Source: Ianthella basta (Eukaryota; Porifera; Demospongiae; Verongiida; Ianthellidae). From it: a DNA stretch of 64,000 nt. Below the pieces are notes generated by a model. It was not told the DNA's origin. It saw only the letters and a list, made by a program, of their open reading frames with translations, and did not search any database. The stretch covers positions 4,357,536-4,421,535 of the forward strand of contig OZ025888.1 in NCBI GenBank assembly GCA_964019415.1, read 5' to 3'. Of the stretch, positions 1 through 11,147 are shown piece after piece; position 1 is the first letter of the stretch; every line of letters begins with the position of its first letter. Made by a program: the position numbers and the translations under genes.

Positions 1-11
1 AACCAACCCAA

Positions 12-485
12 TTGCTCCGCAGAATGCAGCAACTGATGGGAGATTCTGCTCCGGCTAACCCATCCGACAATTCTTTGCTCAGGGAACTCTTCCTGCAACG
101 CCTCCCTAGCAATGTACGGATGGTACTAGCTCCGACAGGGGAAAACTTATCCATCGACAACCTAGCAGCTATGGCCGACAAGATTATGGAAGTGGCAGTG
201 CCCACTGTGTCTTCAGTCGCCACCCCTCCACCCCCTCCCAACCCCGAGGTCGCCCAACTTAGGGAGGAGGTAGCGGAATTACGCCGGCTCATCAACTCCC
301 TCCAGGTGTCCCAGCCACCCACTGCCCAACGTTCCAGATCTCGTTCCCGATCTCGGCACAACAGTCCCTCTCGGGACAATTCTCCAGCAGCTGGTTTGTG
401 CTGGTACCACCAACGCTTTGGTGAAAGGGCCACTAAGTGTACTTCCCCTTGTTCGTGGACGGGAAACACCCAGGCCAAGTGCTAA
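12..485 (+). CDS. Gag C-terminal part of gypsy element
   Basis: This open frame encodes the C-terminal half of a retrotransposon Gag. It has a capsid-like helical segment, a Pro-rich linker, a predicted helix (residues 79-97), a Ser-Arg run and a Cys/His cluster (C-W-Y-H, then Cys, then Cys) of the kind seen before the gag-pol junction in animal gypsy elements. The true start is upstream of the window; the methionine at 12 is internal. The frame ends in TAA at 483-485, and that stop shares its last A with an ATG that opens the pol frame. Confidence 0.75.
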   Translation: MLRRMQQLMGDSAPANPSDNSLLRELFLQRLPSNVRMVLAPTGENLSIDNLAAMADKIMEVAVPTVSSVATPPPPPNPEVAQLREEVAELRRLINSLQVSQPPTAQRSRSRSRSRHNSPSRDNSPAAGLCWYHQRFGERATKCTSPCSWTGNTQAKC

Positions 486-1813
486 TGGCGACAAGCACCT
501 CTGGCCAAACACCAAGTCGCCTATTTTTTGTCTCCGATCGCACTACAGGCCTAAAGTTCCTAGTTGATACGGGTGCAGAGGTGAGTGTTTTACCCCCCTC
601 CCGTCGTGTTTGCACCCCTTCAACTCCCGGACCTGCTCTACAAGCAGCCAACCAGTCCCCCATTGCGACTTTCGGCACGCGGACCCTTGTCTTGAACCTA
701 GGACTCAGACGCCCTTTCAACTGGACATTTATCGTCGCTGAGGTGCGTCATCCCATCCTAGGTGCAGATTTTTTGGGGCACTTCAACCTCATGGTGGATA
801 TCACAGGTAGCCGTTTGGTCGACAACCTCACTCAACTGAGAATCAACGGCATTACTACCCACACCACCTCTCCTAGCCCCTCTGTTCCGCGCCCACCCTC
901 TAGCAACCCCTTCTCAGCCCTACTCAACGAGTTTCCCACACTCGTCCATCCACCTCCCCCGGATCAACCAGTCAAGCACCAGGTGACTCACCACATCACC
1001 ACCGAAGGACCTCCAGTAGCTGCACGTCCTCGCAGGTTGCCTCCAGAACGTCTTAGGGTAGCCCGTTTTGGGGTGCCATCAACTATCACTACGGACCGTG
1101 GAAGCCAGTTTGAGTCCGACCTCTTCCGTCAACTCACTCGGTGGCTGGGTTCCCACAGGATCCGCACCACTGCCTACCACCCCTCGGCTAACGGCCTAGT
1201 TGAACGCTTCCATCGACAGCTCAAAGCAGCCCTGATGGCCCATTCACCCACTTTCAACTGGCTGGATGCTCTCCCAGTAGTCCTTCTCGGGATACACACT
1301 GCCTTCAAGGAAGACATCACCTGTACCAGCGCAGACCTTGTTTATGGTACAACACTTCGTCTCCCAGGGTCCTTCTTCTCTCCATCTGTGGATACTACCA
1401 CCATGGACCCTACTTCCTATGTATCCCGCCTCAAAGCCATCATGAGCAAGCTACGGCCCATGCCATCGCAGCCACACTCACACAGATCAAGCTTCATCAG
1501 CCCAGAGCTTCAGTCTACCTCCCATGTCTTTGTACGGCGGGATGCTGTTCGCAAGGCACTACAGCCACCTTACGATGGCCCATTCCCTGTACTGGAACGA
1601 AGTGCCAAATTCTTCACCTTAGACATCAAGGGACAGACACAGACTGTTTCACTGGACCGGCTCAAACCAGCCCACATTGACAACACCTTCCCTTGCACAC
1701 CAGCACAAACAGCACCTGTTCAACCCGATTCGGTAGCTACTGAACCAGCACAGCAAGTTCGCACTACAAGGTCTGGACGACGAGTCCACTGGCCAGACCG
1801 CTTGACATATTAA
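485..1813 (+). pseudogene. Gypsy Pol: protease joined to integrase, RT lost
   Basis: The frame encodes an aspartic protease, with the D-T-G-A active-site motif near 570 and an I-L-G-A-D-F-L flap-side motif near 755. After about 90 more residues it runs straight into the integrase catalytic core (T-D-R-G-S-Q-F near 1090, then [10 protein letters not shown]). An integrase C-terminal region and an R-T-T-R-S-G-R motif follow. The reverse transcriptase, RNase H and integrase zinc finger expected between them are absent, apparently by an in-frame internal deletion. The frame is open from 437, but ATG at 485 overlaps the gag stop as TAATG. It has lost its polymerase, so I call it a defective pol. 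Confidence 0.8.
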
Positions 1814-1863
1814 AGACATTCTCTGTTTTACCGCTCCCTAGTCGTTCACTGGGGGGGAGCACC

Positions 1864-2140
1864 TGTAGCGTACTGTGACATGCATGTGACCTTACCTTAG
1901 CTTACCTGTCTGTAGTCCTCATGACCACCCTGTTTACAAGTGTTTTGTTGTAATAGGTCACGATCTCTTGTGTAATTGTCACCTTTTTATCTCAGTTTCC
2001 TGTATCACCCTTTTGGTATATAATGTGCTGTTTGTAGTGGCTCAGAGAGCCATCTTGTTATTGATTCAGTGTCTAACCTAAGTTGTGCTCCGTAGTAGCC
2101 GGGTAGAAGTGTTTCCTCCTTGGTTTTGCATGCCAGTACG
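1864..2140 (+). repeat. Probable 3' LTR of gypsy element
   Basis: A purine run at 1851-1860, GGGGGGGAGC, fits a polypurine tract and is followed a few bases later by TGTAGCG, which fits an LTR start. A TATA-like string TATATAAT lies near 2020. The right end and any target duplication cannot be fixed because the other LTR is outside the window. Confidence 0.5.
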
Positions 2141-2252
2141 CACTCCTCGGCTACAAATTCATCATTCAAATACACTCATATTGGCTATAGCTGCAAGTGT
2201 GCATGCATTTTCACTACTGAATACCTACATTTGTGTGAATCCATTCTTCTAG

Positions 2253-4444
2253 CCACTCAACCAATGCCCCATGTGAGTGTCCAGAACACTATGTGGACCT
2301 TCACATCACCAGATAGCAGCCAAGTGGAGGAATATATTGTAGAGTTTGAGTGCAGTGTACGAAACAACACATTTGTAGAAAAGTACATGCGTGTCAGTGC
2401 TAATAGTGGAGGAATTGGACGAGTAGCAAGAAATGCATCCTGTTTTGGAGGACTAGGCCAGCTCTACAGAGTGAAGGTGTGGTCAGTTAGTGGACACAAC
2501 ATCAGTCAACAGCCAGCAGTGAGATGTCTTACACCAGATGGGCAATGCAGAGAAGGTAGGAGATGCACAAGGACAAGTAGTGCTTCTGACTTGTTGTGGA
2601 ATGGTTCACATGTTTTCAAAGTAAAGTGTCAAGTTTGCAATGAATGTACCATAATAATGTAGTGTACCATAAATTGACCAACATTACCACTAGTGATGAT
2701 TACACCAACAACTGTAGATAGCAGAGGAACTCCAACTCCAACAGCAGTGGTTACTACATCAGAAATGGCAGACCTGTCATATTCCCATTCACCTGGATCA
2801 CAAGGTTAGCACTACTGTACATTCATCTGGATTGTAGATCACGTGTAGATATAATGCAATTAGTGTTCATACACTGACGGAATTTTTTATGCTTAATGCA
2901 GGGCCTTTAACTTATACGTATTAATTAAATGTTTCCCCATGTACACTTGCGAACAGATGCTTTATGGAACTTATACGTGCAATTAATCTGTTTTTACTAA
3001 TTGTAGCTTTTGCATTAAGTTTGATATTGCTGAGGAATTGTCAAGAAAAGAGAACACCAATCCTGCCAGCTAATTGAGATACTAGAGAGAGGAGAAAGTG
3101 CCTTACAGTATATTGGCCATTGATGAGTCCTATGATTCTGAAAAATCACTTTAGAATAATATGGCAGTGGCACAGAATCCATCATTCTGTCTAGTGCCAA
3201 TAGTGTTAGTTGCCAGCTCACCTTGCTTCTGTGCACGTGTTAATGCCACTCTCAAGAAATTTTGGAATGGACACTTGCTTCATGCTCAATCTAAGGCTCT
3301 TCCTCATACATGATAGTCTCCTTACTGCAGTATTATTGAAGATTAATAAGACAGTCACTCCATGCAATTGCATTGTCTCGAGTCGAAACCCACTAAAACC
3401 AATTGCACATGCATAGACATTACAACTAATTAGATGCTGGAAATGGCAAAATACACATAATTCAAAGAGAACAGTAGGATGACATCATGACCTATATCCA
3501 TGGAGGACTATTCATGGTGGTTGTTCACAATCCTCAGCATTTGGTGTAATTTTGTATATCTACATTTAATTCTTCAGGAGGAGATTGCGAACAGACAAAC
3601 AAACACTCGTGCACTACTGAGGAATAAAGAAACTTATGCACTTAGAATAATATAACAATATTAACCATTCAAATTGCAGTATGCCTCTCTCCTACTCTTG
3701 CATACACTGTTACGTGAAGTCACTGAAGTGCACCCATCCATGTACTTCTAACCTGGGTCTTGTCGTTCTTGATTTCTTCTGCATTTAGGTGCAGCAGTTG
3801 GCACATTCATAGGAGCAGGGATTGGTATTGGTGTGTTCCTCCTCCTTTCTGTGTTGACCCTGGTGGCCATAATCTTGGTAGTAGTGGTGGTGAGGAGGAA
3901 GGTAACTTATAAGCAGAAAGAAAGGTCAAAGATGGAACAAAGACTTAGTCCATTCTTCAGCAATGCATTAGTGGCTAAGCCAGACAATGAGATGGAAGAG
4001 AAAGGTCTAAGTGCTGGTCATATCTATGTAAATGAGGGAATAGGTGTCAGTGAAATTGATAGCAAGGTGCCAAACAAAATTGTAATGAAACAAGCACCAA
4101 AAGAATCCTCCACTCTAGTCAGTGTGACCAACATTGGGGATCTGTATGCTGTTGTGGACAAGAGCCAGAAGAAAGGGGCAGAGAAGGAGAAAGAAACTGT
4201 CACAAACAAAGAAGATCTGTATGCCATGCCAATGAAGAAGAAAGGCAAGTTGTCAGAGAGAGGTGAGGGAGTGGTGGACAGTGGGGGTGTGGAAAATGGA
4301 GGAGAGTATGATGATATGGCAGGGGTCATGTATGAGCCAAAGGCTGACAGTGAGTCTGTGCAGCAGATTGAAGGAGACAGCAAGGCTCCAAATGTTGTTG
4401 TGCTCTATGCAGTTGTGGATAAGAGTCATAAGAAGAAACAGTGA
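2253..4444 (+). CDS. Receptor 1 (tail B), 5'-incomplete
   Basis: Three exons of the receptor family are present: FN3-like (2253-2555), stalk (2694-2804) and TM plus long tail (3789-4444). All junctions are phase 1 and GT-AG. No signal or Ig exon is visible upstream; the gypsy remnant lies there instead, so the gene is either truncated or has its 5' exons outside the window. The FN3 exon starts A-T-Q-P-M-P-H-V, the form otherwise paired with the beta-type Ig2. The TM helix lies at about 3800-3890, followed by R-R-K. Tail tyrosines include G-D-L-Y-A-V-V, D-L-Y-A-M-P, V-M-Y-E-P and the C-terminal V-V-L-Y-A-V-V, which fits the ITIM consensus. Whether it is expressed is unknown. Confidence 0.75.
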
Positions 4445-6220
4445 AATCTTACTTCCCTTCCATAGCACTATCGTTTCAGGTAACCGGTATATACATGTGT
4501 GCAAATTACAGTAACTCATAGTTTACCTTATCTCAGTCAATCAATTACTTAGTGTGATGCTGAACTCATTCAATCATTAGCAACATTTGCATGTGCTCGA
4601 TGGGGCAGGAGAAGAGAGACGATGATACTGAATCTACATACAATTGATACTTGAATTGCTTGAACATCTTTGCCTTCAAAAGAGAGGGTGACAGCTAGGC
4701 CCATTAGTGCACTGTCATTGTAGAGTTTACTGGTAGTAACTATAATTATGCGTACAGACAGTCTAATAACAAATGAAGACCACTGTGGCCAAATCCTCCT
4801 GCTGTCTTTGTTCTGCTTACCATGCAAAGTACGTATGTACACAGAATCAATTTCTACACTCTATAGCTACTTTTTGACACTCCTTCACGCCTAGTGCATT
4901 GCATGGTGCATGTATATATAGTAGTGTTTCACTGCACAAACACATGCACACATACAAAGGATATTGTGCTGTTGCTTGCCATCACTTAGGAATTAAGCCA
5001 CTTAATTGCAAGAATATACACGTTCTGCGGGCTCTCAGTCAGTGCATGCCTCCTCAGCGCACAGTCTATTTTAATACTATTGTACACACATGGATACTAT
5101 ACGTAGCTAGGACTTAGGAGGCCACTTCCAAATAAGGGCACACATTACACTGTAGAAGTCCCCCAAGTGGCACACTCACTCATTAGCAAGCACAAGTACA
5201 CCTGTGCTGCTTATGCACATTACATGCATAATTTTGAAATTGAGCTGAGAGAGAAAATGACTATGCGTACCAATAATAAGACACTATTGTATCAGAGAGT
5301 ACATGTCAGAGGAAAGTGAGAAATCTTTCATACACACACCAGGAAGCAAGGCACAGCGGAACCCTTTCATGGCTGCACAGTTTGTGGTGGCACATCAATG
5401 GAAGTTCTGAAGCTAGGTACCTTGCACCTACATAACCTATTATTCTACTAGACCACATCAAACAGGCCAAAAGCTAGGAGTGGTTCATACCAAAGTTGTC
5501 AACATGACCACCTCCAGTGCAATAATTACATTATGTTTGGAACAACACAGTAATTTGAACAGGATGCAAAGAAGGCATGGAATTTAATTACCTACATAAT
5601 ACATACAGAAACATACCATCCCGTTGAAATTAACATTGAAGTATGTACATAATAGAAATGCCAGCCCTCAGATAATTCGCACATTGCATGTATATTATAC
5701 ACCTCACATCCTGCTCGGCAATGGAAATAATTTAAAGGTGCGTATGTCTAACACCAGACTACCGCATACCCATATTTGGACTGTGGATAATAGATGGAAT
5801 GAAGGGAGTGCTGCTGACACTATGTCACAGGTTAAATAACTTTTGAAGTAATGGACACCGTACAGTATTATGTATTCGCCCTTAGCGATGTGCATTCCAG
5901 GTGAATGAATGCCTATATTAGAGTTACATTCCATGGTGAACCAACTAATGGATATGATGATGATATATTGTCATATGCACTGATCCAATTGTGAAGAGGT
6001 ATGCAAGTAAACAGACAATGACAAGCATACAATAAATTCCTAACATGATAGGTGTTTGTGGCTATGGTCCATTAGGAAGCCACTAGCAAACATGGGCAAA
6101 CTGTCACAAGCCATTAAGTGGCTTTCATGCCCTTAGTGTCTTCAATACCATAGTGTACAGCAGTATCATGCAGAGGAGGGCATGCAATAACTCAATACTC
6201 AACTTTAAAAAGTTCTAACA
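4445..6220. other. Intergenic, no gene seen
   Basis: This stretch has no supported gene. It contains one copy of the dispersed element with inverted CCACTT and AAGTGG motifs (about 5117-5185). Near 6060-6220 lies a receptor-type upstream module (AGGAAGCCACTAG, then CCATTAAGTGG) that precedes the pseudogene signal exon. Short frames here have no family resemblance. Confidence 0.6.
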
Positions 6221-6930
6221 ATGAAGGTGCTGTCGGTTCTACAGATACTCATCACAGCCATTCTCTGAACAGGTAGGAGGGGCTTAGGAGTGATTGCTAG
6301 GGATAGAGGGAGTTGAGGAGTTATTGTGTGGTACCATCCACATGACTCACAGGAGAGGCAACTGTTAAGGTGAAAATCAGGGTTTCAATGCTAGCAGTGA
6401 GCTGGGCATCTAGTCAGGAAGAACAATCAGTATTGGCAGTTTCACACGTTGTTAAGGTGACAGTACTAGTTGGGGCTTACTGCTGTCCGTGAACTGGACA
6501 TTGAGGCAATAAATACAATCCACATACTATTAGACAGCTTCACATGCTAGTGGAAAACTCTACACTGAGTCAGGAAGAACAATCAGTATTGGCAGCTTCA
6601 CACTGGGAACAAGAGTTCTTCTGACCTGTGATGTGACAGGACTACCTGAGGGGAGTGAGGTGATCAGCTACAAGTGGTACCACAACTGTACCCAAGTGAG
6701 GTGGGAGATACAAGATAGAGCCCCCTACTACAGAGCAGAGAATGACATTCGATTGCTCATGCTTCAGAGGACTTTGCCAGCTCTACAGAGTGTGCGTGTG
6801 GGCAGTTAGTGGACACAACATCAGTCAACAGCCAGCAGTGAAGTGTCTTACACCAGATGGGCAATGCAGGGAAGGTAGGAGGTGCACAAGCAATGTAGTG
6901 TTTCTGACTTGCTCTGAGAATGGCTAACAT
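6221..6930 (+). pseudogene. Receptor pseudogene with triplicated variable patch
   Basis: A recognisable signal exon (6221-6272) carries an in-frame TGA three codons before its donor. The Ig1 exon starts at 6353 after a normal acceptor. It then holds three successive versions of the same N-terminal variable segment (about 6391-6447, 6448-6545, 6546-6606) before the conserved L-L-T-C core. The core breaks off at about 6745 and is fused directly to the second half of an FN3 exon (about 6770-6875). The intervening intron, Ig2 exon and FN3 first half are missing. No TM exon follows. It cannot encode a normal receptor; it is a relic or a sequence donor. Confidence 0.8.
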
Positions 6931-7615
6931 GTTCAAGGAAAAGTACTAAGTCTGTCATTGTGGAACTCCTCCAAGCCTGTACGGTTTATGGCAACACTTT
7001 AATGGAAGTTCAAGCACCAGCTGCCCACATCTATACATAATGTGTTGTGTTAGTCTACTAGACCACATCAAACAAACCAAGTGCATGCAAATCACACCTA
7101 AACTTCAGAGATTTCCAACAATAAAGGTACATGCTCGTGGTTCTACTGGGTATCATCCACTGATGCATTACATGTTAAAAAAGCTACAGTCCACTTTGCT
7201 AGTGGTGTAGACATAGACAAAGGATTGATTCTAGCAAAGAGACCACATTCATTACATAACTGAAAAGTAGAAAGCACACATCAATATATTTTATGGTGAG
7301 CTATGTAGCGGCCAACGTTACAGCCATCAGGAAACACTTTAAATATAAAGAGAACTCTTAACAAATGGTGTAGCTAGAGCATTTCTGCAGACTATGTCAG
7401 TAAAAACTGCTGTTATTATGACTTCCAAAGCCACATAACAATCATGATCACATGCATCCACATTACAGCTAGAAGCTGCCAAGTGCCTTTCAATCAGTGT
7501 TCTCTCCAGAGTTCATTTCAGTACCATAGCAGCACTATCTGAGGATTCGACTTCAAGCGTTCAACTTTAGAGTGAGAAATAATATCTCAGTTCTCAACTT
7601 CATAGAGTTTTAACA
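6931..7615. other. Intergenic, no gene seen
   Basis: No coding region is supported. The last 100 bases before 7616 resemble the leader in front of other family signal exons (a CAACTTTAGAG-like string, then TTTTAACA just before the ATG). The rest is AT-rich unique-looking sequence. Confidence 0.5.
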
Positions 7616-8993
7616 ATGAAACTGCTGTTGTTTCTACTGGGACTCATCACAGCCAGTCTCCAAACAGGTAGGAAGGGGCTTAGGAGTGATTGCTAGGGAT
7701 AGAGGGAGTTGAGGAGTTATTGTGTGGTACCATCCACATGACTCACAGGAGAGGCAGCTGTTATGGTGAAGATCAGGGCTTACAATACTAGTGGTGAACT
7801 GGATATAGAGGCAATACATCCCAAACAGACAGCTTCACACTGGGAACAAGAGTTCTTCTGACCTGTGATATGACAGGACTACCTGAGGGGAGTGAGGTGA
7901 TCAGCTACAAGTGGACCACAAGTGCAATCAAATGGGGTGTATGGTACAAGAGATAGAAGAGGGAACCCCCTACTACAGAGCAGTGGCTGACACTCTATTG
8001 GTGGATGTCACTTCTCATGATTTGGGAGGAATATATGTACTATTGTGAAAATGAGTACCACAATTAACAAAGCTTAAGCATGAGAGGTTTCACATCAAAA
8101 ATCAGTGTAACAGGTTATAGTGAGCACATACAGTAGGCTGAAATCATAATCTGTGCTGTTCTACTGTATGTCTACATTCTGCATATCCTCTGCATTTTTA
8201 TATCCTCTGCTATTCTGCCCCAACTCTACATTATTTAGCTAGCCCTGGTCCATTCCTCTTCACACCAACCTCCCTCCTCCTCAACCACTCCCTCATCACT
8301 GATGCACAACAGGTAAGTGGAAGCAATGCACAGAAGTGGATCAACTGCACCAATGGGGGAATCAAAGGCCAGTACAAATAAACTCTGTAGCAAAGAAAAA
8401 CCAAACTGCAATAAGTAGTAGTAACATTGTTGGAAGTAATTATAAGCTGAACGGCTACACTAGCAATGGACTCTTAATCTTGCTTTACAAAACCACCAAA
8501 TTACTAGCTTTAGTTGTCAATTTATATACTTGAAGAACTCAAGTAAGCAAACTTGTACTGTCAACTAATAATCACTCATACACAAACATTGTAGCCAAAA
8601 ATTGGATGCACTTCATCATTGATTTGTTTCTTCTATATATTCTTCTTATATCTACCGGTGCTCAATATAAGCACCCAGAACTGCACCAAGAACACTATGT
8701 GGACCTTCATGTCATGAAATGGCAGCCAAGTGGAGAGATATACTGTAGAGATTGAGTGCAGAGTACGAAACATCACATTTGTAGAGAAGTACACGAGTGT
8801 CATTGCTAATAGTGGAGGAACTGGACGAGTAGCAAGAAATGTATCATGTTTTGGAGGAGTAGGCAAGCTCTTCAGAGTGAAGGTGTGGGCAGTTAGTGGA
8901 CACAACATCAGTCAACAGCCAGCAGTGAGATGTCTTACACCAGATGGGCAATGTAGAGAAGGTAGGGGAGGCACAAGGAATGTAGTGTTCTGA
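7616..8993 (+). pseudogene. Receptor pseudogene, beta-type Ig2
   Basis: The signal exon 7616-7667 is intact and ends at a GT donor. The Ig1 exon (7749-8113) has lost two bases at the conserved Trp-Tyr site near 7912 and has other indels plus an in-frame TAA late in the domain. A degenerate beta-type Ig2 (about 8240-8535) follows. The FN3 region (about 8690-8962) has TGA in place of the conserved S-P-D turn near 8718, although its second half remains open. No stalk or TM exon follows before the next gene. It is closest in structure to the genes at 27883 and 60461. Confidence 0.8.
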
Positions 8994-9176
8994 CTTGCCC
9001 TGAGATTGGCTAACATAATCTTAAGGAAAGAACCAAGTCTGTCATTGTGATGAGTGTTTAGAAATATAGATTGTAATTTCGCTAATGGACCAGCAGGAAT
9101 GATGCTAACATTGATAAGTGTGCTGGAAGCCACTTCCAAACAAGAGCACGCATTGCACTCTAGAAGCCCCCAAGTG
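8994..9176. repeat. Dispersed CCACTT/AAGTGG element, left part
   Basis: The stretch near 9125-9176 is a copy of the array's dispersed short repeat (GGAAGCCACTTCC, then CTCTAGAAGCCCCCAAGTG). It is split by the small transposon that begins at 9177; its right part resumes at 9329. Confidence 0.6.
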
Positions 9177-9328
9177 CAGGGGCAGATCTGGGGGGGGGGG
9201 AGGGGGATTTGGGGATTGCATAAGCCCCCCCTCCGTGGTCCAGACATGAAATATTATGATTGTTCAATAATTAATAAAGCGCTTAGCTCCCCCCCTCCCC
9301 CCCCAAAGTTGGGCTAGATCCGCCACTA
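9177..9328. mobile_element. Short hAT-like non-autonomous element (MITE)
   Basis: A 152-bp insertion begins CAGGGGCAGATC and ends GATCCGCCACTA, which are imperfect inverted termini. It has G-rich and C-rich inner arms that pair with each other. It interrupts a dispersed repeat that is uninterrupted elsewhere in the window (for example at 35200 and 39255). AAGTG flanks both sides (9172-9176 and 9329-9333), as a target duplication would. The termini resemble those of hAT-type MITEs, but hAT elements usually make 8-bp duplications, so the superfamily is uncertain. Confidence 0.7.
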
Positions 9329-9689
9329 AAGTGGTACACTCACTCATTAGCAAGTGCATGTAGATCTGAAATTTATGTTATGCACATTATATGCAGTTGA
9401 GCTGAGAGAAAAATAGATCATACATGTGAACCATACTATAGTTACATACATCCCACAATACGTAGGTCATGTCAGTGGTACAGTAAACTATAGGTATATA
9501 TATTTGTCATACACATCAGAAGACAAGGCATTGTGTAACTCTTCCAAGCTTGGACGGTTTGCTGTGACACATCAATGGAAAGACAACCACCTTACACCTA
9601 CAGTACATAATCTGTTAGTCTATTCTAGCTATAGGCCCACACTAAACAGGCTAGGTGGAGTTGTTCCTAACAATGTTGTCAGTATGATC

Positions 9690-10440
9690 ATATAAGAAAG
9701 CGTTCGCCATGTACAATCCAACAGTGGACAAGGGCTCCCACAAAGGGCACAGCAATGCCGTGTTGGACATTGCTATGCACCCCATGCAGGCTTGGTCTCC
9801 TCCTGTCCTGCAGCTCAGACAGGACATGTCAGCTGTGGAACAGATGGTAGTCATCATCTGAAGTTGCCTGCATCCCTTATATTGAAGAGCTGGGTCTGCC
9901 ATCATCTGTGGACTTTGTTCATCATGACCTGAGGCAGCTAGTGGTTATTACAACACAGCTCAAGCTGTGGTGTATGACATTGAGATGCGCAAGGTTGTCA
10001 CAAGCTGGACTGTGCAACAAGCTATAACCACACACACCCCCAACATGCAAGCATAGAAGGTCCACTCCCAACCAATGCTACCACAACTCAATGATAGGTG
10101 ACATGTGCTCCTTGAAGGACTATGTGTCGCGCATGAGAGAAAAGTAGATGAACTGTTACAAAAAACATGTGGCACAAGAACTGAAATGCCTGAAGATAGT
10201 ATATGGATTCCAGGAATGCAAGTAGAAGAAAAAGTAGAGACAGAAATCTCACCAAGGTCATACAAGGTGTCTGCACCATATGGATCACTACGAGGACATC
10301 CCAGAGCCCTCTTCTTTGCCACCCACTGAATACCCTTTGGTAGCAACTACTCCATCTGCAACTGAAACAAGCTCAACCGGAGAGCACCAAACTCACATGG
10401 ACATGCTTCGGTAATGCCTGATGGATACAGGCCAACCTTG
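9690..10440 (+). pseudogene. Striatin-like WD40 fragment fused to integrase tail, copy 1
   Basis: The left part (about 9690-10020) reads, with frame breaks, as a WD40 fragment: a K-G-H-S/N-D/A-V-L-D motif, an L-L-S-C-S motif and a later V-D-F-V-H-H-D-L-R-Q-L-V-V segment. That order matches the last WD repeats of striatin-family proteins. The right part (about 10110-10430) resembles a gypsy Pol C-terminus: Lys-rich R-E-K, an I-P-G-M-Q-V motif, then S-Y-K-V-S-A-P-Y-G. Several stops and frameshifts are present. It recurs in three other intergenic places. Confidence 0.6.
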
Positions 10441-10977
10441 TAATGGAAACGTTTAACTAACATCCCCATAGAAGTTAAAAAGGGAGATAGGGGAGTAGTA
10501 GGTAACAATATATAGTACAACAAGACTTTGTTGTATGTTGCTTCCTTTTGGGATGATGTACAGTATGTACATGTACTTTATCAATCCCCCATTGTATTAA
10601 GTATTTCTCTTAACTTCCTGCTCAGCAATGGAACTAAGGTACTCCTCCTTTGATTCTGCCTGTGGAAGCTAGAAGAACAATGATACACCATGATACAAGG
10701 TGCTCTTGCTAATTACTTAAAATTAAGTAGCAAGTTCATAGTGATACTGGATCAAATGACCGTATTATTGAGTGCACTATAGCTAGGTGGACCAACAGCA
10801 GACCCATTCGTGTTTACACCAACAACTGCACGTACTGTACTGAATAACTCCACCATCAACTGGATACTGCAATAACTGACTCCACGGATCAAAACGTCCT
10901 GCTCTCAATTGAAGCGACTGCTGTGTTCATGCTCATGAATTTACTACAAGTTATACATATAAACACCTTGTATGGTA

Positions 10978-11147
10978 GGTGTTCATGGCCATGGCCCATT
11001 AGGAAGCCACTAACAAACATTGGCAAATACACAGACTGCCAGAAGCCACCAAGTGTCTACCAACTAGTGTGTTCAGTATACCATAGCGTTTGTAGCAGTA
11101 TGAGAGGAGGACAATAGCCCAGTTTTGAACTTTAGACAGCTCACACT
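10978..11147 (+). promoter_or_regulatory. Upstream module of receptor 3
   Basis: The block holds GGAAGCCACT near 11001, an AACAAACA variant of the forkhead-like site, CCACCAAGTG near 11045 and ACTAGTGTGTTC near 11060, and ends in the leader in front of the ATG. The same order is found before the other signal exons. Promoter function is inferred from conservation only. Confidence 0.4.

Larger units (their letters stand above)
1..2140 (+). mobile_element. Ty3/gypsy LTR retrotransposon remnant
   Basis: The block holds the end of a gag gene, a shortened pol and a probable 3' LTR, in the normal order of a Ty3/gypsy element on the plus strand. The element enters from outside the window, so its 5' LTR is not visible. 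Pol goes directly from protease to the integrase core, so reverse transcriptase and RNase H are missing and this copy cannot be autonomous. It sits just upstream of the first receptor exon, and may interrupt or replace the 5' half of that receptor gene. The right boundary near 2140 is only approximate. Confidence 0.85.

Noticed and set aside
2120-2252. N-terminal extension of the first receptor frame upstream of 2253
   Set aside because: The conserved FN3 exon begins at 2253 after a clear acceptor; upstream codons have no counterpart in paralogues.
4024-4383. Minus-strand open frame opposite the tail-B exon, repeated at 18986, 38114 and 47091
   Set aside because: It is the antisense shadow of a conserved Lys/Glu-rich exon; it recurs only because the sense exon is conserved and has no start, splice or family support.
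9186-9210. G-rich run as a regulatory G-quadruplex
   Set aside because: It belongs to the MITE terminus and pairs with the C-rich run at the other end.
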